The translations under genes and the position numbers were made by a program. Positions 1 through 10,531 of a stretch of 64,000 bases of DNA are shown here, in pieces. The DNA comes from JAWKOK01 sp963848115. GTDB taxonomy: Bacteria > Chloroflexota > Anaerolineae > Caldilineales > Caldilineaceae. The notes beneath the pieces were generated by a model. The model saw nothing but the letters and a program-made list of their open reading frames with translations. It was not told where the DNA came from and made no database searches. The DNA lies in NCBI GenBank assembly GCA_963848115.1, contig CAWKCP010000013.1, forward strand, positions 1-64,000, in the 5' to 3' direction. Each line of letters starts with the position of its first letter. Position 1 is the stretch's first letter.

Positions 1-531
1 GATCTCCATATTGGTCGCTCCTGCGGCTACCAGACCGAGTACTTCCTGTTCACGCGCAGTTAAGGCAGCTTCCTCCTGGCTTGTTGTTTCTCCAACTCGC
101 CTGCTTACCCGGCGAAATTCCTCCAACATGTGGCCTCCCATAATCGGTGTGACCGCTGCCTCACCACGGATGGCGCCACGTAACATTGCGAGCATTTCCT
201 GCGCACGAATGGTCTTCAACAGATATCCTTGTGCGCCGTAGCGGATTGCCTGGAAGAGCTTTTCGTCGTCGTCCTGCACAGTTAACATTACGATGATGGT
301 GTCGGGTAGTTCCAGCTTGATTTGTCGGGTTGCTTCCAGGCCATCCATCAGAGGCATGGCCACATCCATGACGATGAGATCAGGTTTCAGTGCACGTGCT
401 TTGACTAAGGCTTCCAGGCCATCTTCGGCTTCACCAATTACCGCAAAGTCATCCTGGCCGTCGAGAATCCCACCCAGGCCTTCACAAAAAAGACGGTGAT
501 CATCGACCAACAACACCCGATGTTTCTTCAT
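1..531 (-). CDS. NarL/FixJ-family response regulator (C-terminus outside window)
   Basis: The reading frame starts at an ATG (529-531, minus strand) and runs off the left edge. The first ~120 residues are a receiver domain: acidic residues in LLVDDH, phospho-acceptor Asp56 in VMDVAMP, Thr in MLTVQ and Lys in YLLKT. After a linker, the start of a LuxR-type helix-turn-helix is visible (LTAREQEVLGLVAAGATNMEI). The gene overlaps the 3' end of the sensor kinase upstream by about 30 bp, so the two form a classical NarX/NarL-like two-component pair. Kinase phosphorylation of Asp56 would drive dimerisation and DNA binding. The target is unknown. The receiver is intact although the kinase frame is broken. 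Confidence 0.93.
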   Translation of the reverse strand, partial: MKKHRVLLVDDHRLFCEGLGGILDGQDDFAVIGEAEDGLEALVKARALKPDLIVMDVAMPLMDGLEATRQIKLELPDTIIVMLTVQDDDEKLFQAIRYGAQGYLLKTIRAQEMLAMLRGAIRGEAAVTPIMGGHMLEEFRRVSRRVGETTSQEEAALTAREQEVLGLVAAGATNMEI

Positions 532-2619
532 GGTGACCTCTTCGCAATCGATTCTGTGATCCAAAATTCGCCTCTACTGTTTGAAATTGCGAGATTGCAG
601 AACGATCATGATTCTTACGATCTCGTCCTGCCTTCTCGACCGATTGAGCTCTTCTGGATTGTACAGGCCATATCAGGCAGATCCGGGTGCCTCGCCCAAC
701 CTCAGAGTCGATCTCGATCCTGCCGTTGAGTTGGACAGCACGAGCGCGCATAATAGTCAGACCAAAATGTCCTGCCTCGTCGACGCGTGGGCGCTGGGGA
801 TCGAAACCGCATCCGTCATCTTCAATCGAGATTTGACCCTGCCTGCCGTCGTACCGAAGCGAAAGCGTAATCTGCGCTGCTTGCGAATGGTGAAGCACAT
901 TGACCAACATTTCGCGGATGATAGGAAGCAGGCGACTGTTCTCTTCCATCGTCAGATAGAGCGGCTCCGGCGTCTCCATACGGATCTGGGTCGATAGTTG
1001 GTCGTTGTTGATGACGCAGGTCACCATCTCTGAAAGTAGCTCCTGCAATGATTGCCGCGGACCCGGCGCCTGGTGAAGGTTAGCAATGGCCCGACGCGCT
1101 TCGACGGAGGCCTGCTGGACAGCCTCTCGAACCCCGTTTAATTCGTCCATCAAGCCTCCATTGATCCGCTTGCCGATCGACTCGCTGACCTGGTCGACCT
1201 TCAGCCCGAGAAGACTCAATGTCTGTGCCAGGCCGTCATGGATATTTGCGGCGATTCGCTGGCGCTCTTCCAACGCTGCGGCCCATTCCAACTGCTGGTG
1301 GAGGTGGGCATTTTCCAGTGTCGCGGATGCACGGTTGGAAAAACTTCCAATTGTGCTCAGCTCATCATCCCGCCACTTCCTGCTGACTGTCGAGTTCGTC
1401 ACGATCAGAAGCGTAGCTTTGGACTTACTCTCCCAAATGGGGAGATAGAGGAATGATTTGCCGTTGAGTTCCTGCCGCCATTGATCCAGGTTTGGCAGAT
1501 CATGTCGGGGGGTGGAGACCACAATAGGCTTGGAGGGGCTCAATGGACCTGGCGGGCATTTGCAGGTCATCGCAAGTTTCTTGACCGACGCTTTCTTGTC
1601 GTCGCCTAATCCCTGGGCGGCAGCTAGCGTCAGCATCTGTTCCTCCTTTGTCCCACTGGAGTACACAGGCCTTTTCCCCTCCCAATAGTCTACATGACTG
1701 CTCAGCGATGATCTGGTGGATCTGATCGAATTCCAGTGTGGATGCCAGTTTGCTACTGGCTTGATGCAAGACGGTAAGTTGAGCATTGACGGACTGTAAT
1801 TCGGTCGTCCGCTCCTCTACCAGATCTTCCAGGTGGACGCGGTAGGTGGTCAACTTCTCTTCAGCCTGTCGTTTCTCTATAGACTGCTCTCGCAGATAGA
1901 CATAGCCCAAGAGTCGGGATCGCCAACATGTGAAAGCTGTTGGCAATAGGACAGAAGTAAACATTGTGGGCGGCTCCTGTTACGAAGTTAACGAGGAATA
2001 GGAACTCGGCTAAAAAGAAGAATAGCAGTGCCGTCGAAACAACCCTGGGCAGCCAGCCCGGCCTCCTGATCAGAAAATAGATGGCAATAACGATCAGGGC
2101 AGAGGTTGGCACGTGGAAGACCCATGCTTCCCAGGCCTGGTGAAAATGAATCTGTGGGTTCACTGCCAGGCGGCGGGGCCATGCGTAGTAGGCGATGGAC
2201 AGGCCGACAATGATGGCGATGCCCCCCACCTGGATATAGCGTCGAGCCAGTGATGGGGCATCCAGTACGTAATGTAGAAACGCGCCGGCAACCACGACGA
2301 TTGCGGCCATGGTCAATGCATGTTCAAGGGGATGAAGAAAGGCACTCTCCACGGAGGAACCGTCGGTCATGCGTTGTATGGTGCGTCCAAAACATGAAGA
2401 GCTCGCGCGTAAGCGCCAGGCCAAAGGCCCACACGAGCCATCGCTCGCGTGGGAAACCTTGTGTCCGATGCCGTGACCATGCGATCATGAGCAAGATGGT
2501 CCATATGGCGATGGGCAGACCAAAGCGGACCAGGTTGTTTTCCGGCGGGCCCGGCCCCCGGCGAATTGGCGTAGGATCGTCAATACGAGTTCGGAAGGAT
2601 CGCTCTCATGGATGGTCAT
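500..2619 (-). pseudogene. 7-TM membrane sensor histidine kinase (NarX/DesK-like HisKA_3), broken by several frameshifts
   Basis: Successive pieces in different frames form one sensor kinase. The order is: a short N-terminus (MTIHESDPSELVLTILRQFA) from about 2619; a membrane part with about seven hydrophobic helices (2550-1910); a coiled coil (EKRQAEEKLTTYRVHLEDL); a GAF-like domain split near 1645; HisKA_3 with the phospho-His in ERQRIAANIHDGLAQTLS; and HATPase_c with VNVLHHSQA and DDGCGFDP. Frame changes lie near 2555, 2400, 1910 and 1645, each in a place where the next frame continues the domain. It pairs with the overlapping response regulator. Either the gene is decaying or the sequence carries indels; the downstream regulator and the catalytic C-terminus look conserved, which favours sequencing errors or very recent decay. 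Confidence 0.8.
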
Positions 2620-2778
2620 TGTGTGTACCCTATCATGCAACTGGCTACAGATTGGCTACAGTGATGTTCCGATGATTCAGATTCGATTGGTCTGCGACGT
2701 GCCGTCGATCGATGACAACTACGAGGATGGAATGGCGGTTGCTACTACGTGAAATGTTATTTTCGATCTTGACTTGTG

Positions 2779-2787
2779 TGCTATACT
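2779..2787 (+). promoter_or_regulatory. Extended -10 promoter candidate for leuS
   Basis: TGCTATACT fits an extended -10 element (TGn plus a near-consensus hexamer). No good -35 is present, as is usual for extended -10 promoters. It lies about 330 bp upstream of leuS, so it would give a long leader. The interval 2620-3115 holds no convincing gene. Confidence 0.35.
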
Positions 2788-2895
2788 GTATTCAATCATG
2801 GGTAAGCGATATTCGTACGGCCAAACTTCGAATCACATACCCATCGGACGCAAAGAATCGGCGACCACCGTCGGCGGTATGGTCGCGCTTAGATA

Positions 2896-2990
2896 GCCCG
2901 CATTGGCCGGTCTTTTCCGGCTAGGTTCGCGGGCCAGTTGAAGACGTGAGACGTGAGCGTTGATGCCTGGAGTTGAAATCAGCATCAACG
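2896..2990 (+). other. Structured leader upstream of leuS (two strong hairpins)
   Basis: A nested hairpin pairs GCCCGC (2896-2901) with GCGGGC (2929-2934) and, inside it, GCCGG (2906-2910) with CCGGC (2917-2921). A second perfect 9-bp hairpin pairs CGTTGATGC (2958-2966) with GCATCAACG (2982-2990). The region lies between the candidate promoter and leuS. A canonical T-box sequence is not visible, so a regulatory role is only a possibility. Confidence 0.3.
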
Positions 2991-3115
2991 ACAGCGCGTT
3001 TTGCGTCTTTCGTTTTGTCGGAACCAACTCACACATTGACGAACAACAAGGATGTGGTGGTATGGATTCTCATCACTGCTAGCCTGTCACTCGAATATCG
3101 CTTCAGGAGGCCATT

Positions 3116-5599
<2,484 letters not shown>

Positions 5600-5762
5600 G
5601 TGATTGTCCGTACTTGAGTTCGTAGTCACGGCTTCAGCCGTCCGGACCGCTGAAGCGGCTACTATGAACAAAACCGCTACGTTCATTACGGACTGTCATT
5701 AAGCCTCGATTGTGATAGACCGATCGGCATAGTTCGACGCGATACCGTGACTGTCGATAAGC

Positions 5763-5815
5763 AAAGAGATGGGTAGTTTTCTCACTTGAGGAAAAGACTG
5801 CCCATCTCTTTTGTT
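5763..5815 (+). terminator. Rho-independent terminator downstream of leuS
   Basis: A ~20-bp stem pairs 5763-5782 (AAAGAGATGGG arm) with 5792-5811 (CCCATCTCTTT arm), with three G-T type or mismatched positions and a ~9-nt loop, followed by a T-rich tail. It lies 160 bp after the leuS stop. Confidence 0.75.
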
Positions 5816-5866
5816 TTTGCTTTCAAAACAGATGTTGACTGAAAATAGGACGTCTGATCGGAAGTT

Positions 5867-5919
5867 GAAACATGTGTTACCGGTCCCACAGTGTCTATGA
5901 ATTGTCGGAAACGGTTCCG
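5867..5919. promoter_or_regulatory. Two operator-like palindromic sites upstream of the CBM48 gene
   Basis: GAAACATGTGTTAC (5867-5880) resembles the perfect palindrome at 6027-6040. CGGAAACGGTTCCG (5906-5919) is palindromic at 12 of 14 positions with a central CG, a layout common for LacI-type operators. Both lie in the 600-bp gene-free interval between leuS and the CBM48 gene. Function is inferred only from symmetry and position. Confidence 0.35.
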
Positions 5920-6019
5920 AAATGCGGCAAAACCTCTGTTGGATACTCCGTATTTCGCCAACAATCCACACATGTGCCGTAGATTCGTCTTAATGTGACG
6001 TTAAGCTGCCGGGTGTATT

Positions 6020-6048
6020 TTGATTTCGAAACATGTTTCGTTTATAAT
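6020..6048 (+). promoter_or_regulatory. Sigma-70 promoter with palindromic operator in the spacer
   Basis: TTGATT (6020-6025) and a consensus TATAAT (6043-6048) are separated by exactly 17 bp. The spacer contains a perfect 14-bp palindrome, CGAAACATGTTTCG (6027-6040). A repressor bound there would block RNA polymerase. The promoter reads toward the CBM48 gene at 6256, leaving a ~200-nt leader. Confidence 0.6.
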
Positions 6049-6255
6049 TACACCGAAAGGTTTTGTTGCTAAATTGTACGAAATGTCGCGCTTGGCATGA
6101 TTCTGACGCTTGCTGGACGAAATGCCTACAAGAGAACGTCGTCAAGCCAACGACTTGTCAAGTAGCGCGCTATTTTTGGAACCTCTGCCCACTTTTGCGA
6201 CTTAGAATGAGTAGATCTGCTCGCATTGTCGGCGAGTTCAAAGGGAGGTATCAGA

Positions 6256-6672
6256 ATGATATACAAATCGAAATCTACGGTTCCCGGCCACGTGCGCGTG
6301 GTTTTCGAGCTTCCTTCCTGTATTTGGGCAGACAAAATCTTTGTTACCGGCGACTTCAACAATTGGGATAAGAATTCAATGCCCATGCGCCAGACCCGTA
6401 ATGGCCTTTGGCGTGCCGAACTCGATCTTCCCGCCGGCACACGCTACGAATTCCGCTACATCATTGATGGGCATTGGCAGACGGACTATCATGCTGATGG
6501 CTTCACAACCAATTCGTTTGGTGAGAACAACAGCGTGGTGATTGCCGAACTGATGCCGGCCAGCATTGCCTGCGGCAAAGACAGCAGTATGCTTCATGAG
6601 CAACAGCGGGGAAAGAAGATCTGTATTCCCAACACGCCTGTCAAACAGGCCGTCGCCGATATTGCTGTGTAG
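6256..6672 (+). CDS. Stand-alone CBM48 / isoamylase early-set domain protein
   Basis: A 138-residue protein made almost entirely of one glycogen-binding-type domain. FELPSCIWADKIFVTGDFNNWD and the following LPAGTRYEFRYIIDGHW are the hallmarks of CBM48/AMPK-type carbohydrate-binding modules (GDFNxW, YxYxxDG). There is no catalytic domain and no signal peptide, so it is likely a cytoplasmic glucan-binding or regulatory protein; such single-domain proteins are common in Chloroflexi. The ATG at 6256 is chosen because GGGAGG (6242-6247) lies at proper spacing; an in-frame ATG at 6226 lacks this. The C-terminal ~40 residues are unstructured-looking. It has its own promoter with an operator-like palindrome and a strong terminator, so it is a single regulated unit. 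Confidence 0.85.
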   Translation: MIYKSKSTVPGHVRVVFELPSCIWADKIFVTGDFNNWDKNSMPMRQTRNGLWRAELDLPAGTRYEFRYIIDGHWQTDYHADGFTTNSFGENNSVVIAELMPASIACGKDSSMLHEQQRGKKICIPNTPVKQAVADIAV

Positions 6673-6713
6673 ACTAACATACGTTGGTGGGCAGGATACA
6701 AGCGAATAGGCCG

Positions 6714-6748
6714 AAAGTCCGAAATCCATCAGATTTCGGACTTTTTTT
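6714..6748 (+). terminator. Strong intrinsic terminator of the CBM48 gene
   Basis: A perfect 13-bp stem (6714-6726 with 6732-6744, core AAGTCCGAAAT) with a 5-nt loop, ending in a run of T. The following 320 bp up to the glutaredoxin gene show nothing else that I can support. Confidence 0.9.
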
Positions 6749-7072
6749 GTTCCTGCTGCTCTGTCTGCGTCCTGTAGCGAGCGTCCAGGTATCACGTGCC
6801 GACCTTCCTGGAAACTGAATGCAAGATGTCCTCTCCGACAGAGAGCTTCCAGGAAGGTGCAAACCGGGAAGTTGTTACTGGACGCTCACATGTGGAAGGA
6901 GCGCGTGTACTGAGGCATACGCTTATTCCGAAAGGCCTATGCTATGCTTGGTTTCTGTCAAGATTGTCCGCAATAAGGAGGGTCGAATCATTCGGCAAGG
7001 GAGAGCGCTTGGCCACACTGGCTTGCCTGCTGCTTCCCGCCTGTCGTATCCAGCTTTCACAAGGTGTTTCTT

Positions 7073-7333
7073 ATGAGCCAAAACGAATTAGTACTGTATC
7101 ACACTCTGCTCTGTCCGTACTGCGTACGCGTACGTCGCTTTCTTTCGGCCAACAACATATCGATTCCCGAAAAAGACACCCTGATGGATCCGAGTGCTCG
7201 CCGAGAACTGATCGAGGCCGGCGGCAAAGGCCAAGTGCCTGCACTGATGATCGATGGTCAGGTTCTCTACGAATCCAACGACATCATAGAATGGGTCAAA
7301 CAGAATGTCATGCAAGCAGGCGAGGTCGCATAA
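7073..7333 (+). CDS. Glutaredoxin-family protein
   Basis: An 86-residue thioredoxin-fold protein with the classical dithiol active site CPYC at residues 14-17, the cis-proline segment QVPALMIDG and the glutathione-site-like YESNDIIEWV. It reduces disulfides or glutathione mixed disulfides using electrons from glutathione. It ends 5 bp before the start of a glutathione-reductase-like gene, so the two form an operon supplying electrons from NADPH. The ATG at 7073 has AAGGTG upstream; a GTG at 7064 in frame is possible but less likely. Confidence 0.9.
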   Translation: MSQNELVLYHTLLCPYCVRVRRFLSANNISIPEKDTLMDPSARRELIEAGGKGQVPALMIDGQVLYESNDIIEWVKQNVMQAGEVA

Positions 7334-7338
7334 GCGCC

Positions 7339-8694
7339 ATGCCAACTTATGCCTATGATCTTTTCGTGCTTGGCGCCGGCTCAGGCGGTGTACGTGCAAG
7401 TCGCATCGCTGCCGGCTTTGGGGCGCGCGTAGGCGTCGCAGAAGAACGGTACCTGGGCGGAACCTGTGTCAATGTCGGTTGCGTGCCAAAGAAACTTCTG
7501 GTCATTGCATCTCAATATCGAGAAGCCTTTGAGGATGCAGCCGGATTCGGCTGGTCGGTCGGTGAGGCGCATATCGATTGGCCGCTGCTGATCGCTGAGA
7601 AAGATCGGGAGATCGCCCGTCTCAATGATGTCTACGCTCGCATGTTGGACAACGCGGGCGTTGAGCGATTCCAGGGCCATGCTCGCCTGGTTGACCCTCA
7701 CACGGTCCAGGTCGGCGACCAGATCGTGACGGCTGAAACCATTCTGATTGCAACGGGCGGCTGGCCGATGATGCCGGATATTCCCGGTATTGAACACGCC
7801 GTCAGCTCAAACGAGGCATTTTATCTCGACAAAACCGGTGGGCGGGTGTTGATTGTCGGCGGCGGATATATCGGTGTTGAGTTCGCCGGCATCTTCAATG
7901 GCCTTGGCGTCGAGACCACATTGATCTGTCGTTGCGATTTGATTCTACGCGGTTTTGACTTGGATATTCGTACGACTCTGAGTCAGGAGATGCAGAAGAA
8001 GGGTGTCGATATTCGCAACTTCAACAACGTGACCCGGATCGACAAGCGGGCGGACGGACTGCATGCCACACTGGTGGATGGTTCAACTCAGATTGTCGAT
8101 CATATCATGTTTGCCATTGGGCGCGCTCCTCTATCCGGGGGCATTGGCCTGGAGGCAGTCGGTATAGAACTGGATGATCGCGGTGCTGTCATGGTAGACG
8201 ACTTTTCACGAACGACAGTCTCCAATATCTATGCCGTGGGCGATGTGACCAATCGGGTCAATCTGACGCCGGTCGCGCTGGCCGAGGGCATGGCTCTGGC
8301 GAAGACGCTCTTCAACAACACGCCGACCAAGCCCGACTACAGCAACATTCCCACTGCCGTTTTCAGTCAACCCAACGTAGCCACTGTGGGCCTAAGTGAA
8401 GAACAGGCGCGTCTTCAATGTGAAGCGGTCGACATCTATAAGACCAGCTTTCGCCCCATGAAGCACACGCTCAGTGGACGTGACGAACGCACCATGATGA
8501 AGCTTGTGGTGGACGCCGACAGCGATCGCGTTCTGGGCGTCCACATGGTAGGTCCCGATGCCGGAGAGATCGTGCAGGGCTTTGCCGTGGCGTTGAAGGC
8601 CGGCGCCACCAAGGCGGTCTTCGACTCGACCATTGGCATCCATCCCACTTCGGCCGAGGAGTTTGTGACCATGCGCACGAAGTTCAGCGGATAG
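7339..8694 (+). CDS. gor: Glutathione-disulfide reductase (class I pyridine nucleotide-disulfide oxidoreductase)
   Basis: A 451-residue FAD enzyme. FAD site LGAGSGG at 11-17; redox-active disulfide GGTCVNVGCVPKK with Cys43 and Cys48; NAD(P)-binding GGGYIGVEFAG; C-terminal catalytic His435 in GIHPTSAEEFVTM. The two arginines in CRCDLILRGF occupy the positions that select NADPH in glutathione reductases, so NADPH is the likely cofactor. GIHPTSAEE is typical of glutathione reductase rather than of lipoamide dehydrogenase or mercuric reductase. The ATG at 7339 starts the FAD-binding strand at once; the open frame continues upstream over the glutaredoxin gene but that extension has no family resemblance. 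It is co-transcribed with the glutaredoxin. Confidence 0.93.
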   Translation: MPTYAYDLFVLGAGSGGVRASRIAAGFGARVGVAEERYLGGTCVNVGCVPKKLLVIASQYREAFEDAAGFGWSVGEAHIDWPLLIAEKDREIARLNDVYARMLDNAGVERFQGHARLVDPHTVQVGDQIVTAETILIATGGWPMMPDIPGIEHAVSSNEAFYLDKTGGRVLIVGGGYIGVEFAGIFNGLGVETTLICRCDLILRGFDLDIRTTLSQEMQKKGVDIRNFNNVTRIDKRADGLHATLVDGSTQIVDHIMFAIGRAPLSGGIGLEAVGIELDDRGAVMVDDFSRTTVSNIYAVGDVTNRVNLTPVALAEGMALAKTLFNNTPTKPDYSNIPTAVFSQPNVATVGLSEEQARLQCEAVDIYKTSFRPMKHTLSGRDERTMMKLVVDADSDRVLGVHMVGPDAGEIVQGFAVALKAGATKAVFDSTIGIHPTSAEEFVTMRTKFSG

Positions 8695-8730
8695 CTTGGA
8701 AGTGTGATTGTCGGAGAGTCCTGGAAAGAG

Positions 8731-8825
8731 CGATCCACGAAGGCACACGAAGAGGCACGAAGAAACACAAAAAGGGTATGAGTCGTATTTTTCCTTCATG
8801 TAATTTCGTGTCTCTTCGTGGATCG
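8731..8825. repeat. Palindromic intergenic repeat, CACGAAGAGGCACGAAG family (copy 1)
   Basis: CGATCCACGAAGGCACACGA begins the left arm, and the right arm ends in TCTCTTCGTGGATCG. The same arms, better preserved, occur at 42458-42534. It fills the gap between gor and the radical SAM gene and could act as a terminator. The family is short, non-coding and hairpin-forming. Confidence 0.75.
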
Positions 8826-8854
8826 CCCTTCCTCCACATCGATAGAACCTGAAG

Positions 8855-10139
8855 ATGGCATTCACCTGGATCGACCGCAAGCATAACCGACCGATTCACG
8901 TTTCCCTGTCCGCCGGCACGCTGACGCTCAGCTTTGGCGGGCGCTCCAATCTCTCCTTCGATGGGGAGGGTCGCTTGGTCGGGGCCTGGTTCGATGGGCT
9001 GACCTACCGTCGTGCACTGGACAATCGCGTCTTGCTCAAGTGGGCCGATGGTGAACTAGGAGGCCGTCGTCGGCGACGTTTTCTCGATGTCGCTGAGCGC
9101 AGAACAATCCTTGCCCGCGCCTATGACGCAGCGTTTGGCGTGGCTAGAGGCCTTGCAGAAAACCGTGTTGATGTGGGCGAGACACCCGTGGAAGCAGTGG
9201 AAGGTGTCTCTTCGTGGCTCGGCTACGTCGGCCGGTGGGACTGGGATCGGCTGGAGGGTGAAGCGGCCCGCTTCGACTCCATTTACAGGCCCGTCTCCAT
9301 TCTGCCGCCGGATCAATATTTGGCCCTGGTTGTCCAGGCCACCGAGGGATGCTCCTACAACGAGATGCACCTTCTGCACGTTCTACCGAGATCGCCCCTT
9401 TCGCATTAAACGCGATGCTGAATTCCGCGACCATGTCAACAAAGTCAAGGCATTCTTCGGACGTGGCGCTGCCTTGCGCAAGCGGCTCTTCTTGGCCGAC
9501 GCCAACGCAGTCATCATTCCTCAGTACCGTCTTGATCCGCTGCTGCAGATCACGAACGAGTCGTTTTCCATCCTACCCCGCGTGTACAGCGCAGATGAAC
9601 AGTCGATATGGCGCAAGGCAAACCCATTCCATTTCGATGGAATCTACGCCTTCATCAGCGCGCCTGACGCCTTGAACAAACGCGAGGTCGACTTCTCTGA
9701 CATGCGCGCTCGCAATGTGCATCGCCTCTACGTCGGCCTGGAGAGCGGCCACGATCCGCTGCGTACCTTTCTTCGCAAGCAGGGCAAGGCCGATGATGTG
9801 CAGGCCGCGGTTGAGACGATCAAGGCCGGAGGGCTGAGCGTTGGTCTGATTTTCATGGTGGGCATCGGCGGCGAGCGCTTTAGGCACGTGCACTTCGAGG
9901 ATACCGTCAGCCTGATCAAGCGGATGCCATTGGGCAAAGACGACTTGCTTTATGTCTCGCCCTTCGTCGCCTCTTCCGACACGCCGTATATTGAAGACAT
10001 GGTCCATGCAGAGATTGAATCGCTTTCTGTGGAAGAGTTGGAGTCAGAAGAGCGGCGCTTTAAGAACGCCCTTTTGCCCTGGGCCAAAGCGCGTGGCGTA
10101 CGTATCTCCCGCTACGACATTCGTGAGTTTCTCTACTGA
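8855..10139 (+). CDS. Radical SAM protein (frameshift inside the Fe-S cluster motif)
   Basis: Two frames join into one ~427-residue protein. The first (8855 to about 9364) ends in EGCSYNE; the second resumes with CTFCTFYRDRPFRIKRDAEF. Removing one base near 9365 restores C-x4-C-x2-C, the cluster motif of this radical SAM subfamily (similar to CSHNxCTFC proteins). Downstream, YVGLESGHDPLR is the SAM-binding GxES motif, followed by GLIFMVGIGGE. The N-terminal ~165 residues are an unassigned domain. The family cleaves S-adenosylmethionine to a 5'-deoxyadenosyl radical; the substrate is unknown. Because the break sits exactly in the catalytic motif, the gene is either freshly inactivated or mis-sequenced by one base. 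Confidence 0.85.
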
Positions 10140-10284
10140 CGAAGAAGCCGGTGTCCTCGCCCGCAACTGGTTTGGTCTTTCCCTTCATCAACATTACAAT
10201 AAATAATGCTTCCATTACCCAGCTCATGCTGGCTTGCGCGCTGCCTATCTGTCTTGTTCAGCATAGTTCACTCGGAGGAAAGCC

Positions 10285-10521
10285 ATGATCAAGCTCTATG
10301 ATAACAGCACAAACGAACTCCTCGGCGAGATCGAGGACTCAGACCTGGCATTCATGGTCGATCAGCTGGAAGAGGAATGGGCCGAAGACCACGACTACTA
10401 CATCAACTGGCCCACAGTCGATCTCTTTGAGACCAAGGGCGCCTCAGCGCCGTTGCTCGCGCTGCTGCGCACTGCTCTCGGTGATCGAGAGGATATGGAG
10501 ATCCGTTGGTCGCGCCGCTAA
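10285..10521 (+). CDS. Conserved-looking small acidic protein, unknown function
   Basis: A 78-residue protein beginning MIKLYDNSTNELLGEIEDSD, with an acidic middle (QLEEEWAEDHDYYIN) and ending DMEIRWSRR. A good CGGAGGA (about 10274-10280) precedes the ATG. It ends 10 bp before the first membrane glycosyltransferase gene, so the two are probably co-transcribed. I do not recognise a characterised family. Its composition suggests a compact, soluble alpha/beta protein. Confidence 0.7.
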   Translation: MIKLYDNSTNELLGEIEDSDLAFMVDQLEEEWAEDHDYYINWPTVDLFETKGASAPLLALLRTALGDREDMEIRWSRR

Positions 10522-10531
10522 CAGGTTCACT

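Noticed and set aside
2788..3115. T-box riboswitch before leuS
   Set aside because: The conserved T-box antiterminator sequence is not present and no specifier loop could be identified.
6796..7338. N-terminal extension of the glutathione reductase frame
   Set aside because: It runs across the glutaredoxin gene in another frame and has no reductase-like sequence; the enzyme begins correctly at 7339.
7339..8694. E3 lipoamide dehydrogenase for the dehydrogenase complex
   Set aside because: GTCVNVGCVPKK is shared by both families, but GIHPTSAEE and the NADPH-type arginine pair point to glutathione reductase, and the partner gene is glutaredoxin.
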